A stretch of 64,000 nt of DNA, from the NCBI RefSeq assembly GCF_013179805.1, contig NZ_SRRZ01000021.1:13927-77926 (forward strand). Reading direction: 5' to 3'. This stretch comes from Microcoleus asticus IPMA8. GTDB lineage: Bacteria; Cyanobacteriota; Cyanobacteriia; Cyanobacteriales; Microcoleaceae. Under the pieces are notes generated by a model. That model did not search any database. It saw nothing but the letters and a program-made list of their open reading frames with translations, and had not been told where the DNA came from. The stretch's first letter is position 1. Each line of letters begins with the position of its first letter. The position numbers and the translations under genes are program-made. Below, piece after piece: positions 51,484 to 59,581 of this stretch.

Positions 51484-52654
51484 GTAGGTCGGTGCGAAAA
51501 AACCGAACTATGTTAAAATAAGTAAAGACAGGGAAGACCTCTACCAAGGTAATTAAATATATGGGCGCTAGATTAAGGATATTTCTGACTCAAGAGCAAG
51601 ATAAAACCCTATTAAAACTGAGAACTGCGGATGTTCCACAAAAAGTCAAAGATCGAGCTCTTGTAGTTAGGTTAAATGCACAGGGCTGGTACGTTGAAAA
51701 AATAGCTGCTCATTTTAATTGGACGCCACAAACAGTGAGAGAGGTTTTACATAAATGGCAAAAACTAGGAATGGAAGGTTTTTGGGAATTACCAGGCCGA
51801 GGAGGAAAACCGAAGTGCAAAGAAGCAGACATAGAGTTTTTAATAGAATGCCTCAAAAATGAACCACGTACATACAATAGTGTTCAATTAGCTCAAAAAT
51901 TAGAAAAAGAGCGTTCTATTAAACTAAGCCCCGATCGATTAAGACGAATCCTAAAAAAAAAGGGTTTATTTGGAAACGAGCGAGAAAGAGCCACAAAGGA
52001 AAACAAGAAATCATAGCACGGCAAATCAAACAAGCCGACCTAGATATGCTGGAATGGGCTGCTGCTGCGGGAGAGATCGATTTAAAATATTTAGATGAAT
52101 CAGGATTTTGTGCATGGAGCGAGGCAGGCTACACTTATTACAAACGAGGCGAGCAAAAGCGACTCGAACAAACATTACGGCGTGGTCGAAGATTAAGTAT
52201 TGTAGGACTTCTCCAACCTGAAATCAGCTTTGTTTACGGTTTGGTAATTGGGGGTGTCGATCGAAAAGCTTATATCAAAATGATGGAGTCAGAGGCTCGC
52301 TCGGCAGAGAGGAGTAAACGAATTAGAGTAATAGTACAGGATAATGGTCCCATACATCGATGTCATGAAGTCCAAAAATTATGGTCGAAGTGGGAAAAGC
52401 AGGGTCTATATATCTTGTTTTTACCTAAATATTGCTCAGAAATGAATCCCATAGAATTGGAGTGGCAACACATCAAAAAAGATGAGCTAGCCGGACAAAT
52501 GTTTGAAGATGAATTAGAGCTAGCTTATGCCGTAATTAATGGGGTAGAAGCTAGGGGTAAAAAAGGAAACTACTCTACAAAACGCATTAAATTGAGAGCC
52601 ATCGTCTTTCTTAATCTTTTGTTACATACTTATGAATTTTCGCGCCGACTTACT
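51483..52654 (+). mobile_element. IS630-family insertion sequence
   Basis: About 1172 bases flanked by TA (51481-51482, 52655-52656), the IS630/Tc1 target. Ends agtaggtcggtgcgaaaa (left) and the complement of ttttcgcgccgacttact (right) match at 16 of 18 bases. It carries a two-frame transposase. Right-hand insertion is into a tctaaaa heptamer array. Confidence 0.9.
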
Positions 52655-52675
52655 TATCTAAAATCTAAAATTTAA
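51561..52675 (+). CDS. IS630-family transposase, two frames joined by -1 frameshift
   Basis: Frame 1 (51561-52016, 151 residues) is the helix-turn-helix DNA-binding part (Leu-Asn-Ala-Gln-Gly-Trp; Trp-Thr-Pro-Gln-Thr-Val-Arg-Glu-Val). Frame 2 (to 52675) is the DDE domain: Asp in Tyr-Leu-Asp-Glu-Ser-Gly-Phe, Asp in Val-Gln-Asp-Asn-Gly-Pro, Glu in Asn-Pro-Ile-Glu-Leu-Glu-Trp. Nine A residues at 51953-51961 are a likely slippage site; a -1 shift there gives Lys-Lys-Lys-Gly-Phe-Ile-Trp-Lys-Arg, the normal family sequence. The stop lies outside the element in the heptamer array, so the C-terminus depends on the insertion site. Confidence 0.85.
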
Positions 52676-52682
52676 AATATAA

Positions 52683-53018
52683 AATTCCCCGACTGATATT
52701 CAAACAGCGATTGAGCCAGCAGAAAGCGACGCTTTGCTGCAAACGGTGAGGGAGCAAATGGCCCTCGCAACTTTCAATCCCAACGACAGCGAACTGCTCA
52801 AAAAGATGGTCGAATGTATGGGAGATTCGCAGGGAATGGTGAGGCTGAGTTTAGCCGAAACTCTCGGCTCAATTGGCAAACCTGCAACTCCTTTTTTGCT
52901 GGAAGCTCTAGCACATCACCCCAACCCTGTCGTGCGTAGAGCCTCTGCTAAAACGCTGACTCTGATTTGCGAGGCGATCGCCCGAACCACGCTGCTAGAA
53001 GCTTTTTTTACAGGATGA
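52683..53018 (+). pseudogene. Internal fragment of a HEAT-repeat (PBS-lyase-like) protein
   Basis: Open from a TAA at 52680 to 53018, with Thr-Asp-Ile-Gln-Thr-Ala-Ile-Glu-Pro-Ala-Glu and then Leu-Ala-His-His-Pro-Asn-Pro-Val-Val-Arg-Arg-Ala-Ser-Ala-Lys-Thr-Leu-Thr. Full-length relatives continue with more repeats on both sides. The 5' part is lost at the heptamer array near the IS and the 3' part diverges after Leu-Thr-Leu-Ile. No good start codon. Confidence 0.6.
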
Positions 53019-53133
53019 GGATCAAGTCGGGGGAGGAAGAGTGGGATTAAAGACAAAGCTTGCGGTTTCCAACTGCGCCTACACAGACAAAACCCACTTG
53101 GAGGGCGTTAAAGAATTTTTACTCGATCGGGCC

Positions 53134-53162
53134 TTGACATTTCCCTCTCAAAACGAGAGAAT
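53134..53162 (+). promoter_or_regulatory. higBA promoter with overlapping operator
   Basis: TTGACA (53134-53139), 17-base spacer, GAGAAT (53157-53162). The palindrome ctctc-aaaac-gagag (53145-53159) lies in the spacer, where a HigA dimer could bind and repress. It is 68 bases before higB. Confidence 0.5.
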
Positions 53163-53229
53163 AAGCAAAATATCATCAATGAGCAGAGATGACCTATGCA
53201 AAACCCGCAAATACCAAAACCCAAAATAA

Positions 53230-53529
53230 ATGCACCTAATTTCTATTCAGAACCTCCGTAAAGATGTTGCCCAGTACCCCGATGTCAAAAATCAAATTGA
53301 TAGCTGGAACGAAACTGTAAAGAAAGCAGAATGGCAGAATTTGGAGGAGGTTCGCAAGATTTACCGGGATGCCGAAGCAGTAGGAAACTTCACAGTCTTT
53401 AATATCAAAGGCAACGAATATCGCCTGATTGTCGGCATCAACTACGAGGAGCAAACTATTTTCTACAAATATTTCCTAACCCACGCTGAATACGACAAAG
53501 ACAAATGGAAAAATGATCCTTACTTTTGA
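53230..53529 (+). CDS. higB: HigB-family mRNA interferase toxin
   Basis: 99 residues. Contains Phe-Asn-Ile-Lys-Gly-Asn-Glu-Tyr-Arg-Leu-Ile-Val and Phe-Leu-Thr-His-Ala-Glu-Tyr-Asp-Lys, the HigB_toxin (RelE-fold) pattern. It cleaves mRNA at the ribosome. Toxin-first order and a 17-base overlap with the antitoxin gene are typical of higBA. It appears intact, unlike the broken pairs near 10-11 kb. No clear Shine-Dalgarno, which would keep toxin output low. Confidence 0.88.
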   Translation: MHLISIQNLRKDVAQYPDVKNQIDSWNETVKKAEWQNLEEVRKIYRDAEAVGNFTVFNIKGNEYRLIVGINYEEQTIFYKYFLTHAEYDKDKWKNDPYF

Positions 53530-53911
53530 TGGAGCCACTTATAGCAAATTGCTTGCAGAAATTGCTCCTAGGGCGATCGAAACCGAAGAGGAATACGAGC
53601 GCCTCCTAACAGTGGCAGAACGGCTAACGTTCGCTAAAAACCTCACTCCAGAGGAGAGAGCTTTATACAAGTTGTTAGTCACGCTGATTGAAGTTTACGA
53701 GAGAGAAAATTATCCGATCGACAAATCGGAGCCTCATGAGATTTTGCAACACATCATGGAATCCAGCGGCACCCGTCAAGCGGACTTGGTAGGTATCATT
53801 GGATCGAGCGGTGTGGTGTCTGAGGTTGTCAATGGGAAAAGAGCGATTAGCAAGGCACAAGCTAAGGCGTTAGGCGATTATTTTAAAATCTCACCTAGCT
53901 TGTTCATTTAA
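53513..53911 (+). CDS. higA: HigA-family antitoxin
   Basis: 132 residues. The C-terminal Xre-type helix-turn-helix (Gly-Thr-Arg-Gln-Ala-Asp-Leu-Val-Gly-Ile-Ile-Gly ... Val-Asn-Gly-Lys-Arg-Ala-Ile-Ser) binds the operator; the N-terminal region (Glu-Glu-Glu-Tyr-Glu-Arg-Leu-Leu) neutralises HigB. Co-translated with higB. Confidence 0.88.
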   Translation: MILTFDGATYSKLLAEIAPRAIETEEEYERLLTVAERLTFAKNLTPEERALYKLLVTLIEVYERENYPIDKSEPHEILQHIMESSGTRQADLVGIIGSSGVVSEVVNGKRAISKAQAKALGDYFKISPSLFI

Positions 53912-54065
53912 TTTGGAAATTGGGCATTTGAAAAACAATTAAGTGACGCTGCTAGACCATATCGCTGGCGATTGGTGTAGGTCACTATGGTTTTCTACTA
54001 TTGGCATTATATCTGGGCGTTTATTCTCGGGGCGATCGCCCGTAATTTACACTCCAACATTGAAA

Positions 54066-54110
54066 AGCGATCGCCCTTGATTTTTCTAAAAGAATTCAAG
54101 GGCGATCGCT
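54066..54110. repeat. HIP1-containing inverted repeat
   Basis: agcgatcgcccttga (54066-54080) and tcaagggcgatcgct (54096-54110) are perfect 15-base arms with a 15-base A/T-rich loop, between higA and tRNA-Ser. Confidence 0.85.
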
Positions 54111-54183
54111 CTAATCAAAGTATTTATCTCATATCAGAGATTTTTGTTGCAAGCTGTTTTTTTTGCTTGAACAGCTTGTTTAA

Positions 54184-54268
54184 CGGAGAGGGAGGGATTC
54201 GAACCCTCGTTAAGTTGCCCTAAACACACTTTCCAGGCGTGCGCCTTCAACCGCTCGGCCACCTCTCC
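54184..54268 (-). tRNA. trnS: tRNA-Ser (anticodon GGA)
   Basis: The minus strand gives acceptor GGAGAGG / CCTCTCC, anticodon arm cacg-cctGGAaag-tgtg, a long variable arm and the T arm gaggg-ttcgaat-ccctc, with discriminator G. 85 bases. CCA not encoded. Confidence 0.95.
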
Positions 54269-54446
54269 AGGGCTAAATTAATTCATTTAGCCACAGCTAA
54301 ACTATCTTAGCAGAACAAATCTGATTTGGGAAGGGGTAACGGCATAAATTTGCTGTTTAATGTGGGTAGGGTGTCAAACGGGCAGGCCGGATTCTGCTCC
54401 CTGTGTCGCAAACCCTTTCATATAAAGGATTTTGCCCGCAAACCCC

Positions 54447-54478
54447 AATCTAAAATCTAAAATCTAAAATCTAAAATT
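54447..54478. repeat. Heptamer array directly before the ferredoxin start
   Basis: Four copies of tctaaaa end two bases before the ATG at 54481, so the array occupies the place of the ribosome binding site. Confidence 0.9.
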
Positions 54479-54480
54479 CC

Positions 54481-54849
54481 ATGACTCACTCTTACACAAT
54501 TAAAATTCATAACAGACAGACAGGCGATCGCCACACCGTGCGAGTACCCGAAGACCGCTACATCCTCCAAAGCGCCGAAAACCAAGGAGTAGAATTGCCC
54601 TTTTCCTGCCGCAACGGCGCTTGTACCGCCTGTGCGGTGCGCGTCAAGTCGGGGGAACTGCACCAGCCAGAAGCAATGGGGCTTTCTGTGGAACTGCAAA
54701 AAGAAGGTTATGCCCTGCTGTGCGTCAGCTATCCCCGTTCCAACATCGAGGTAGAGACGCAAGACGAAGACGAAGTGTACGAACTGCAATTCGGCCGCTA
54801 CTTCGGCAAAGGTAAAGTTAAAGCCGGTTTGCCGTTGGATGAAGAGTGA
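54481..54849 (+). CDS. [2Fe-2S] plant-type ferredoxin
   Basis: 122 residues. Cluster ligands Cys 43, 48, 51 (Cys-Arg-Asn-Gly-Ala-Cys-Thr-Ala-Cys) and Cys 81 (Ala-Leu-Leu-Cys). The spacing CxxxxCxxC with a C-terminal extension of about 25 residues marks one of the minor cyanobacterial ferredoxins (FdxC-like), not PetF, whose loop is different. Electron carrier, partner unknown. No Shine-Dalgarno; the start adjoins a heptamer array. Confidence 0.88.
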   Translation: MTHSYTIKIHNRQTGDRHTVRVPEDRYILQSAENQGVELPFSCRNGACTACAVRVKSGELHQPEAMGLSVELQKEGYALLCVSYPRSNIEVETQDEDEVYELQFGRYFGKGKVKAGLPLDEE

Positions 54850-54883
54850 GGCAATTTGATAAATTATCAACTACCAATTATCC

Positions 54884-55399
54884 ATGCTTTATCGATTATG
54901 TGCGATCGCCCTTTGTCTGTTGCTAGCTAGCTGCCAAAAACCCGAAATGCCCCAAGGTACGATCGCCAAAGTAGAAAGGGCCATCAGCGGCCAAACAATC
55001 GAAGTTATCAGTACAGCCGACAAAATAGCCTTATTAGAACAAATCAGGCTGATTGGTATTGATGCGCCGGATTTAAAACAGCAGCCTTGGGGAGAAGCAG
55101 CCAAACAAAGACTAGAACAGCTAATTGGGGGAAAACAGGTATTGTTAGAATCAGACATCGAACAGAAAGACGGGTTCGATCGCAAACTAGCCTACTTGTG
55201 GCAAGATAAAGTTTTGCTCAACGAACAGCTAGTCAAAGAAGGTTATGCCCTGGCTTCAGTGCGATCGCCCAACACCAAATACCAGCAGCGACTGGTGAAC
55301 GCTCAAGAATGGGCGAGACTCATGGGTAAAGGCCTGTGGAATCCAGAACGAGCTTTGCGCCAAACTCCCGCAGAATTTCGCCAGCAAAATCGCCAATAG
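54884..55399 (+). CDS. Lipoprotein with thermonuclease (SNase-like) domain
   Basis: 171 residues. Lipobox Leu-Leu-Ala-Ser-Cys at 13-17, then an SNase/OB fold with Ile-Arg-Leu-Ile-Gly-Ile-Asp-Ala-Pro-Asp, Phe-Asp-Arg-Lys-Leu-Ala-Tyr-Leu-Trp and Leu-Val-Lys-Glu-Gly-Tyr-Ala. Catalytic positions appear kept (Arg in Leu-Ile/Arg, Asp, Arg). A calcium-dependent nuclease anchored in a membrane, facing the periplasm or outside. It follows the ferredoxin gene by 34 bases and may be co-transcribed. Confidence 0.85.
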   Translation: MLYRLCAIALCLLLASCQKPEMPQGTIAKVERAISGQTIEVISTADKIALLEQIRLIGIDAPDLKQQPWGEAAKQRLEQLIGGKQVLLESDIEQKDGFDRKLAYLWQDKVLLNEQLVKEGYALASVRSPNTKYQQRLVNAQEWARLMGKGLWNPERALRQTPAEFRQQNRQ

Positions 55400-55480
55400 T
55401 CAGTAGTCATTAGTCATTTGTCATTTGTCAATGACTAAAAACTCCTCAGTTATAACTAATAACTACTAACGAGCAATGAT

Positions 55481-55540
55481 TTCCTTCTTCCTTCTGCCTT
55501 CTTCCTTCTGCCTTCTTCCCTCTTCCTTCTTCCTTCTTCC
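55481..55540. repeat. CTTCCTT-type tandem repeat
   Basis: About eight variants of ttccttc/cttctgc end two bases before the ATG of the inositol monophosphatase gene. Same family as 35125, 35185 and 38272. Confidence 0.9.
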
Positions 55541-55542
55541 TA

Positions 55543-56358
55543 ATGACTGACAATCAACTGCAAAACTTCTTAGAAATAGCCACAGAAGCAGCCCTGGCCG
55601 CTGGTTCCGTCCTGCAATCTTTCTGCGGGAAATTAGAAAAAATTCAAGAAAAAGGCCGATCGGGCGATTTAGTCACAGAAGCCGACAAAGCCTCAGAAGC
55701 CGTCATCTTAGAAATTCTCGGCCGCCACGTACCCGACCACGCCATCCTCGCCGAAGAATCCGGCAAATTAGGGGATGCCAGCAGCAAATACCTGTGGGCG
55801 ATCGACCCTTTGGACGGCACAACCAATTATGCTCACCAATATCCTTTTTGGGCCGTGTCGATCGGACTGTTAATCGACGGCATACCACAAATTGGAGTAA
55901 TTTACGACCCTTTTCATAACGAATTATTTCGGGCTGGCAAGGGATTGGGAGCAACCTGCAACCGGAAGCCCATCCAAGTTTCCCAAATCTCAGAATTGAG
56001 AACCAGCTTGCTAGTCACTGGCTTTGCATACGATCGGCGCGAAACAGCAGACAATAATTATGCCGAATTCTGTCACCTCACCCACCTCACCCAAGGCGTG
56101 CGGCGCAGCGGTTCGGCATCCCTAGACCTCGCACACCTCGCGATGGGGCGATCGGACGGATACTGGGAACGGGGACTCGCCCCTTGGGACGTAGCCGCCG
56201 GTGTAGTCATCGTCTCCGAAGCAGGAGGTCAAATTACAGCTTATGACGGCAGTGCCTTTAAGATGAACTCGGGTCGGATTTTGGCCACAAACGGCAGAAT
56301 ACACGCCGAACTCAGCAGCGCACTGCTAGCAGTTCCTCCCTTATCTTCCTGGAAGTAG
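55543..56358 (+). CDS. Inositol monophosphatase family protein
   Basis: 271 residues. Metal-binding motifs: Glu-Glu-Ser (Ile-Leu-Ala-Glu-Glu-Ser-Gly), Asp-Pro-Leu-Asp-Gly-Thr-Thr-Asn, and the C-terminal Ala-Pro-Trp-Asp-Val-Ala-Ala-Gly. Li-sensitive Mg-dependent phosphatase fold; the substrate may be inositol-1-phosphate, histidinol phosphate or a sugar bisphosphate. The start at 55543 comes directly after a repeat tract, with no Shine-Dalgarno. hisZ, about 1.5 kb further on, makes a histidinol-phosphatase role worth noting but unproven. Confidence 0.9.
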   Translation: MTDNQLQNFLEIATEAALAAGSVLQSFCGKLEKIQEKGRSGDLVTEADKASEAVILEILGRHVPDHAILAEESGKLGDASSKYLWAIDPLDGTTNYAHQYPFWAVSIGLLIDGIPQIGVIYDPFHNELFRAGKGLGATCNRKPIQVSQISELRTSLLVTGFAYDRRETADNNYAEFCHLTHLTQGVRRSGSASLDLAHLAMGRSDGYWERGLAPWDVAAGVVIVSEAGGQITAYDGSAFKMNSGRILATNGRIHAELSSALLAVPPLSSWK

Positions 56359-56460
56359 CGCCCCCGCAGCCAAGGATCGGGGGTAGTACGGGGGTCACAA
56401 CCCCTTGACTCAAGCTACATTAAAGGATAGTGAAAAGCCAGGAAAGGAAGAGTAAAAGTT

Positions 56461-57402
56461 ATGTCTTTTGAAATGACAAAAGGGCTGTTCAAGTATGACT
56501 TTATTGATCAGCACGCAATTTTGGGAATTCCCTTAGACGCCGAGTTTAACGACATCCGCAAGCGCTACATGAAAATCGCCCGCCGCTTGCATTCGGATAC
56601 TTGCTCTTTTGAAGACCCAGCCGATAAAGATTGGGCCAACCAATTTTTATCAAAAGTAGTCAATCCGGCTTACAACAAATTCTCTAAGGAAAGCGATCGC
56701 AAAGAATACAACCTGCTATTAGCAACCATCAGCAAGCGCCTCGTTAAAGAACAGGCGAAAATGCAAATCGAAAGCGCAGCAGCCAAACAGTTAGCTACGG
56801 CTCAAAATTGGGAAGAAGCTTACAAAACAGCAGTTAACAAACTCGCTCTCAAGCAGTACGAATCAGTTGAGGAAACGCAACAGGCGATCGATCAAATTAG
56901 CGAACTCAACATGGTTTACCTGCTGCGAAAAGAGCGCATGGGTGGTGGTGGCGGTGGTGGGGTTGCAGCCGGTTCACCTGCAAAAGCCACAACCCCAACT
57001 AGCACAGAAAAAACAGCAGCAGCAACCCCAGCCACCGCAACTCCCGCGGCGCCTCCTCCGCCTAAAGTCGAACCCTCAGACTCGCAGACCGCAGCCTATT
57101 GCCGCCGAGCTCAAGGATTTATGGACAGCAAAAATTACGCTAAAGCAAGTTTGGAGTTGAGGGAAGCCCTGAAGCGCGACCTGAAACACAGCCAAGCCCA
57201 CGCTATGTTAGCAATGTGTTACCTCGAACAAAATCAAGCCACAATGGCGAAACTTGAGATGAACAAAGCTTTGGCATCAAATCCTGAAGAACCGACGGCT
57301 TTGGAGGTTAAGAAAAAGCTGGAACAAGCTTCCGCAAAAGCCAAAAAAGGTGACGAGAAACCAGGATTTTTTGCAAGTTTGTTTGGCGGGAAGAAGAAGT
57401 GA
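56461..57402 (+). CDS. J-domain-like protein with C-terminal TPR
   Basis: 313 residues. Residues 14-85 resemble a J domain (His-Ala-Ile-Leu-Gly-Ile-Pro-Leu ... Ile-Arg-Lys-Arg-Tyr-Met-Lys-Ile-Ala-Arg), but the HPD motif is His44-Ser45-Asp46. A Gly run and an Ala/Pro/Thr-rich linker (about 160-205) lead to TPR-like helices (about 210-290; Ala-Tyr-Cys-Arg-Arg-Ala-Gln-Gly-Phe), then a basic end (Phe-Phe-Ala-Ser-Leu-Phe-Gly-Gly-Lys-Lys-Lys). J proteins stimulate DnaK through HPD; the change suggests a protein-protein adaptor instead. Single gene unit. Confidence 0.85.
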   Translation: MSFEMTKGLFKYDFIDQHAILGIPLDAEFNDIRKRYMKIARRLHSDTCSFEDPADKDWANQFLSKVVNPAYNKFSKESDRKEYNLLLATISKRLVKEQAKMQIESAAAKQLATAQNWEEAYKTAVNKLALKQYESVEETQQAIDQISELNMVYLLRKERMGGGGGGGVAAGSPAKATTPTSTEKTAAATPATATPAAPPPPKVEPSDSQTAAYCRRAQGFMDSKNYAKASLELREALKRDLKHSQAHAMLAMCYLEQNQATMAKLEMNKALASNPEEPTALEVKKKLEQASAKAKKGDEKPGFFASLFGGKKK

Positions 57403-57522
57403 GAAGTTGTGAATTGTGAGTTTGGAATAGTTAGAAAGTGTTGAATAGCTGAGCAGTGGAGCGATCTGGCTCAAAAGAATCCAGAGTTGGCGATCGCACA
57501 TCGGATCGCCTTCAAAATTATA

Positions 57523-57586
57523 CCGTCAGTGCGATCGTCCCGCGATCGCGGATGCTCCAGAAAGAACGGGACGATCGCACTGACGG
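57523..57586. repeat. Perfect 20-base inverted repeat
   Basis: ccgtcagtgcgatcgtcccg (57523-57542) and its exact complement at 57567-57586, loop of 24 bases containing another HIP1 core. Confidence 0.95.
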
Positions 57587-57617
57587 AGAAAATGATTATT
57601 CCGATGCAAACGAAAAC

Positions 57618-57856
57618 GATATGACGCCTTAATTTGTTAAAGTCGAATGTTAAGCTTGCCTTCTTCGACTTTAACACCGTCCCCTAAAGCTAAGCTTCTA
57701 AGCCCCATCTAAAATCTAAAATCTAAAATCTAAAATTGATATGACACCTTAATTTGTTAAAGTCGAATGTTAAGCTGGCCTCGTTAGACTTTAACACCGT
57801 CCATAAAGCTAAGCTTCTAAGCCCCATCTAAAATCTAAAGTCTAAAATCTAAAATT
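57618..57856 (+). repeat. Tandem duplication of the hisZ leader
   Basis: Two copies of a 119-120-base unit (57618-57737 and 57738-57856) starting gatatgac. Each contains gttaaagtcga...gactttaac inverted sequence and a tctaaaa array. The next gatatg after the second copy is the hisZ start codon itself. Confidence 0.9.
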
Positions 57857-57859
57857 GAT

Positions 57860-59095
57860 ATGGTTCACCAACCCCCATCCGGTGCAAGAGATTTATTGCC
57901 CCTTGACGTTGCTCAAAAAATTTCGATCGAACGGCGCTTGCAGCAGGTTTTTCACCGCTGGGGCTATCACCGGATTATTACTTCAACTCTAGAAAGGCTG
58001 GAGACTTTAATGGCTGGGGGCGCGATCGACCGATCGACTCTGATTCAATTGCAAGACGCCGAGGATGGAGAACTGGGTTTGCGGCCGGAATTGACAGCAT
58101 CGATCGCCCGCGCGGCTGCAATGCGGATGGCCGGGACTCGCTGGCAGCCTCAGCGCCTCTACTACAACGCTAACGTGTTCCGCAAAGGCCCAGATACTGG
58201 CTCAGGCGGGCAACAGGAGTTCTATCAAGCTGGGGTAGAGCTGCTCGGCGCGGGGGGGACGGTTGCGGATGCGGAAGTGCTGCTGCTGCTGTCTGAGTGC
58301 TTGCAGAGCTTGGGAATTGATGACTGGCATTTGGTTTTGGGAGAAGCGGGCTTGACTGCAACATTGCTAGAACCGTTTCCGCCAAACGTGCGCCAAAAAG
58401 TTCGGGGGGCGATCGCCAATCTCGATCGAATTGCCTTGGAAACTTTGCCGCTGTCAACCGAATTGCGAGAAAGAGCTCTGCTGTTATTTGACTTGCGCGG
58501 TCGCCCAGAAGAGGTGTTGCCAATTGTTGCCAAGCTGGATTTAGATTTGCCGCAGCAATCCGCGTTAAACAATCTCAAATCTGCGATCGAATTGCTGCAC
58601 CAATGTCAATCAAAAATTCCCAAACTCAAATCTCAAATTCACCTCGATTTGAGTTTAATTCAAACATTTGACTACTACACTGGAATTGTGTTTGAAGTTG
58701 TCAGCAGCAGCAAGACAGGACAGCGAGTTTTAGGACAAGGGGGACGCTACGACCAACTGTTGGGACTGTTCGACCCCCAAGGGCAAAATTCCCCCGGCAT
58801 CGGGTTTTGTCTGAATATTGAAGATTTGCACCAAGTTTTGCTGACAGAGGGGCAATTGCCCACGGAGACACCAGCTAGCGAATGGTTGGTTGTGCCTCAA
58901 ACTCCTGAAGCTGGGGCGGCGGCCTTTGATTATGCTCGCAAACTCCGAGAGTCTACTCACCTAGTTCGGGTAGAAATAGATTTGGAGAGTCGGGAGACTG
59001 CGGAGGCGACCCGGGAATACGCGCGCGATCGACGAATTGCTCAAATTGCTTGGGTAAATGCCGAAGGATTGCCAACTATTGAAACGGTAAATTAG
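57860..59095 (+). CDS. hisZ: ATP phosphoribosyltransferase regulatory subunit HisZ
   Basis: 411 residues, class-II aminoacyl-tRNA-synthetase fold related to HisRS: Pro-Pro-Ser-Gly-Ala-Arg-Asp-Leu-Leu-Pro at the start, Leu-Arg-Pro-Glu-Leu-Thr-Ala, Phe-Arg-Lys-Gly, Gln-Glu-Phe-Tyr-Gln-Ala-Gly-Val-Glu, and Gly-Gly-Arg-Tyr-Asp. It lacks the HisRS anticodon-binding domain length, as expected for HisZ. It activates short-form HisG in the first step of histidine synthesis. hisG is not adjacent. The start is within the last copy of a duplicated leader. Confidence 0.92.
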   Translation: MVHQPPSGARDLLPLDVAQKISIERRLQQVFHRWGYHRIITSTLERLETLMAGGAIDRSTLIQLQDAEDGELGLRPELTASIARAAAMRMAGTRWQPQRLYYNANVFRKGPDTGSGGQQEFYQAGVELLGAGGTVADAEVLLLLSECLQSLGIDDWHLVLGEAGLTATLLEPFPPNVRQKVRGAIANLDRIALETLPLSTELRERALLLFDLRGRPEEVLPIVAKLDLDLPQQSALNNLKSAIELLHQCQSKIPKLKSQIHLDLSLIQTFDYYTGIVFEVVSSSKTGQRVLGQGGRYDQLLGLFDPQGQNSPGIGFCLNIEDLHQVLLTEGQLPTETPASEWLVVPQTPEAGAAAFDYARKLRESTHLVRVEIDLESRETAEATREYARDRRIAQIAWVNAEGLPTIETVN

Positions 59096-59169
59096 GGTCT
59101 GTTTGAAACGTAATTCCTAATTACCAATTGCTAATTTCTCATCTACAATCCCAAATCCAAAATTGAAAT

Positions 59170-59397
59170 ATGGCGCACACTATCGTTACGAATATTTGCG
59201 AGGGAGTTGCTGATTGCGTCGGCGCTTGTCCGGTTGCTTGCATTAACCCCGGCCCCGGCAAAAATGTCAAGGGTACTGATTGGTTTTGGATTGATTTTGA
59301 TACCTGTATTGACTGCGGTATTTGTTTGCAGGTGTGTCCTGTCGAAGGTGCGATCGTTCCAGATGAACGGCCTGAGTTGCAGCAAACTCCTTCTTGA
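59170..59397 (+). CDS. Bacterial-type 8-Cys ferredoxin (4Fe-4S clusters)
   Basis: 75 residues with cysteines at 10, 16, 20, 24, 46, 49, 52 and 56. Cys46-Cys49-Cys52-Cys56-Pro is a normal 4Fe-4S motif. The first set is spaced unusually (Cys16-x3-Cys20-Pro-x2-Cys24), as in 7Fe/8Fe ferredoxins of cyanobacteria related to FdxB. A soluble low-potential electron carrier, partner unknown. Start ATG 59170 after a short heptamer-like leader. Confidence 0.9.
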   Translation: MAHTIVTNICEGVADCVGACPVACINPGPGKNVKGTDWFWIDFDTCIDCGICLQVCPVEGAIVPDERPELQQTPS

Positions 59398-59452
59398 TTG
59401 AATTAACTCTTTTTCCCCTTCTCTTCTCTTCTTTTGTGTCATAAGCGTCTTC

Positions 59453-59497
59453 GCGGTTCGTTAAATTTATATTGGAACTTTTTTTTTAACGAACCGC
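59453..59497. repeat. Inverted repeat with T-rich loop
   Basis: gcggttcgttaaa (59453-59465) and tttaacgaaccgc (59485-59497); outer gtctt/aagac pairs extend the stem. Placed after the ferredoxin gene, a likely terminator or dispersed element. Confidence 0.7.
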
Positions 59498-59581
59498 AGA
59501 GACCGCAGAAGACACAGAGAAGAAGTTGAGAAAGAACGAAAAAATCTAACGTTGAGATATCTTAAGTGCAGGTAATTAGTT

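Noticed and set aside
53041..53229. 62-codon frame before higB
   Set aside because: Covers the likely higBA promoter and operator, and has no recognisable homology.
53987..54223. 78-codon frame ending Gly-Glu-Gly-Gly-Ile-Arg-Thr-Leu
   Set aside because: The end is the antisense reading of tRNA-Ser, a well-known false gene signature.
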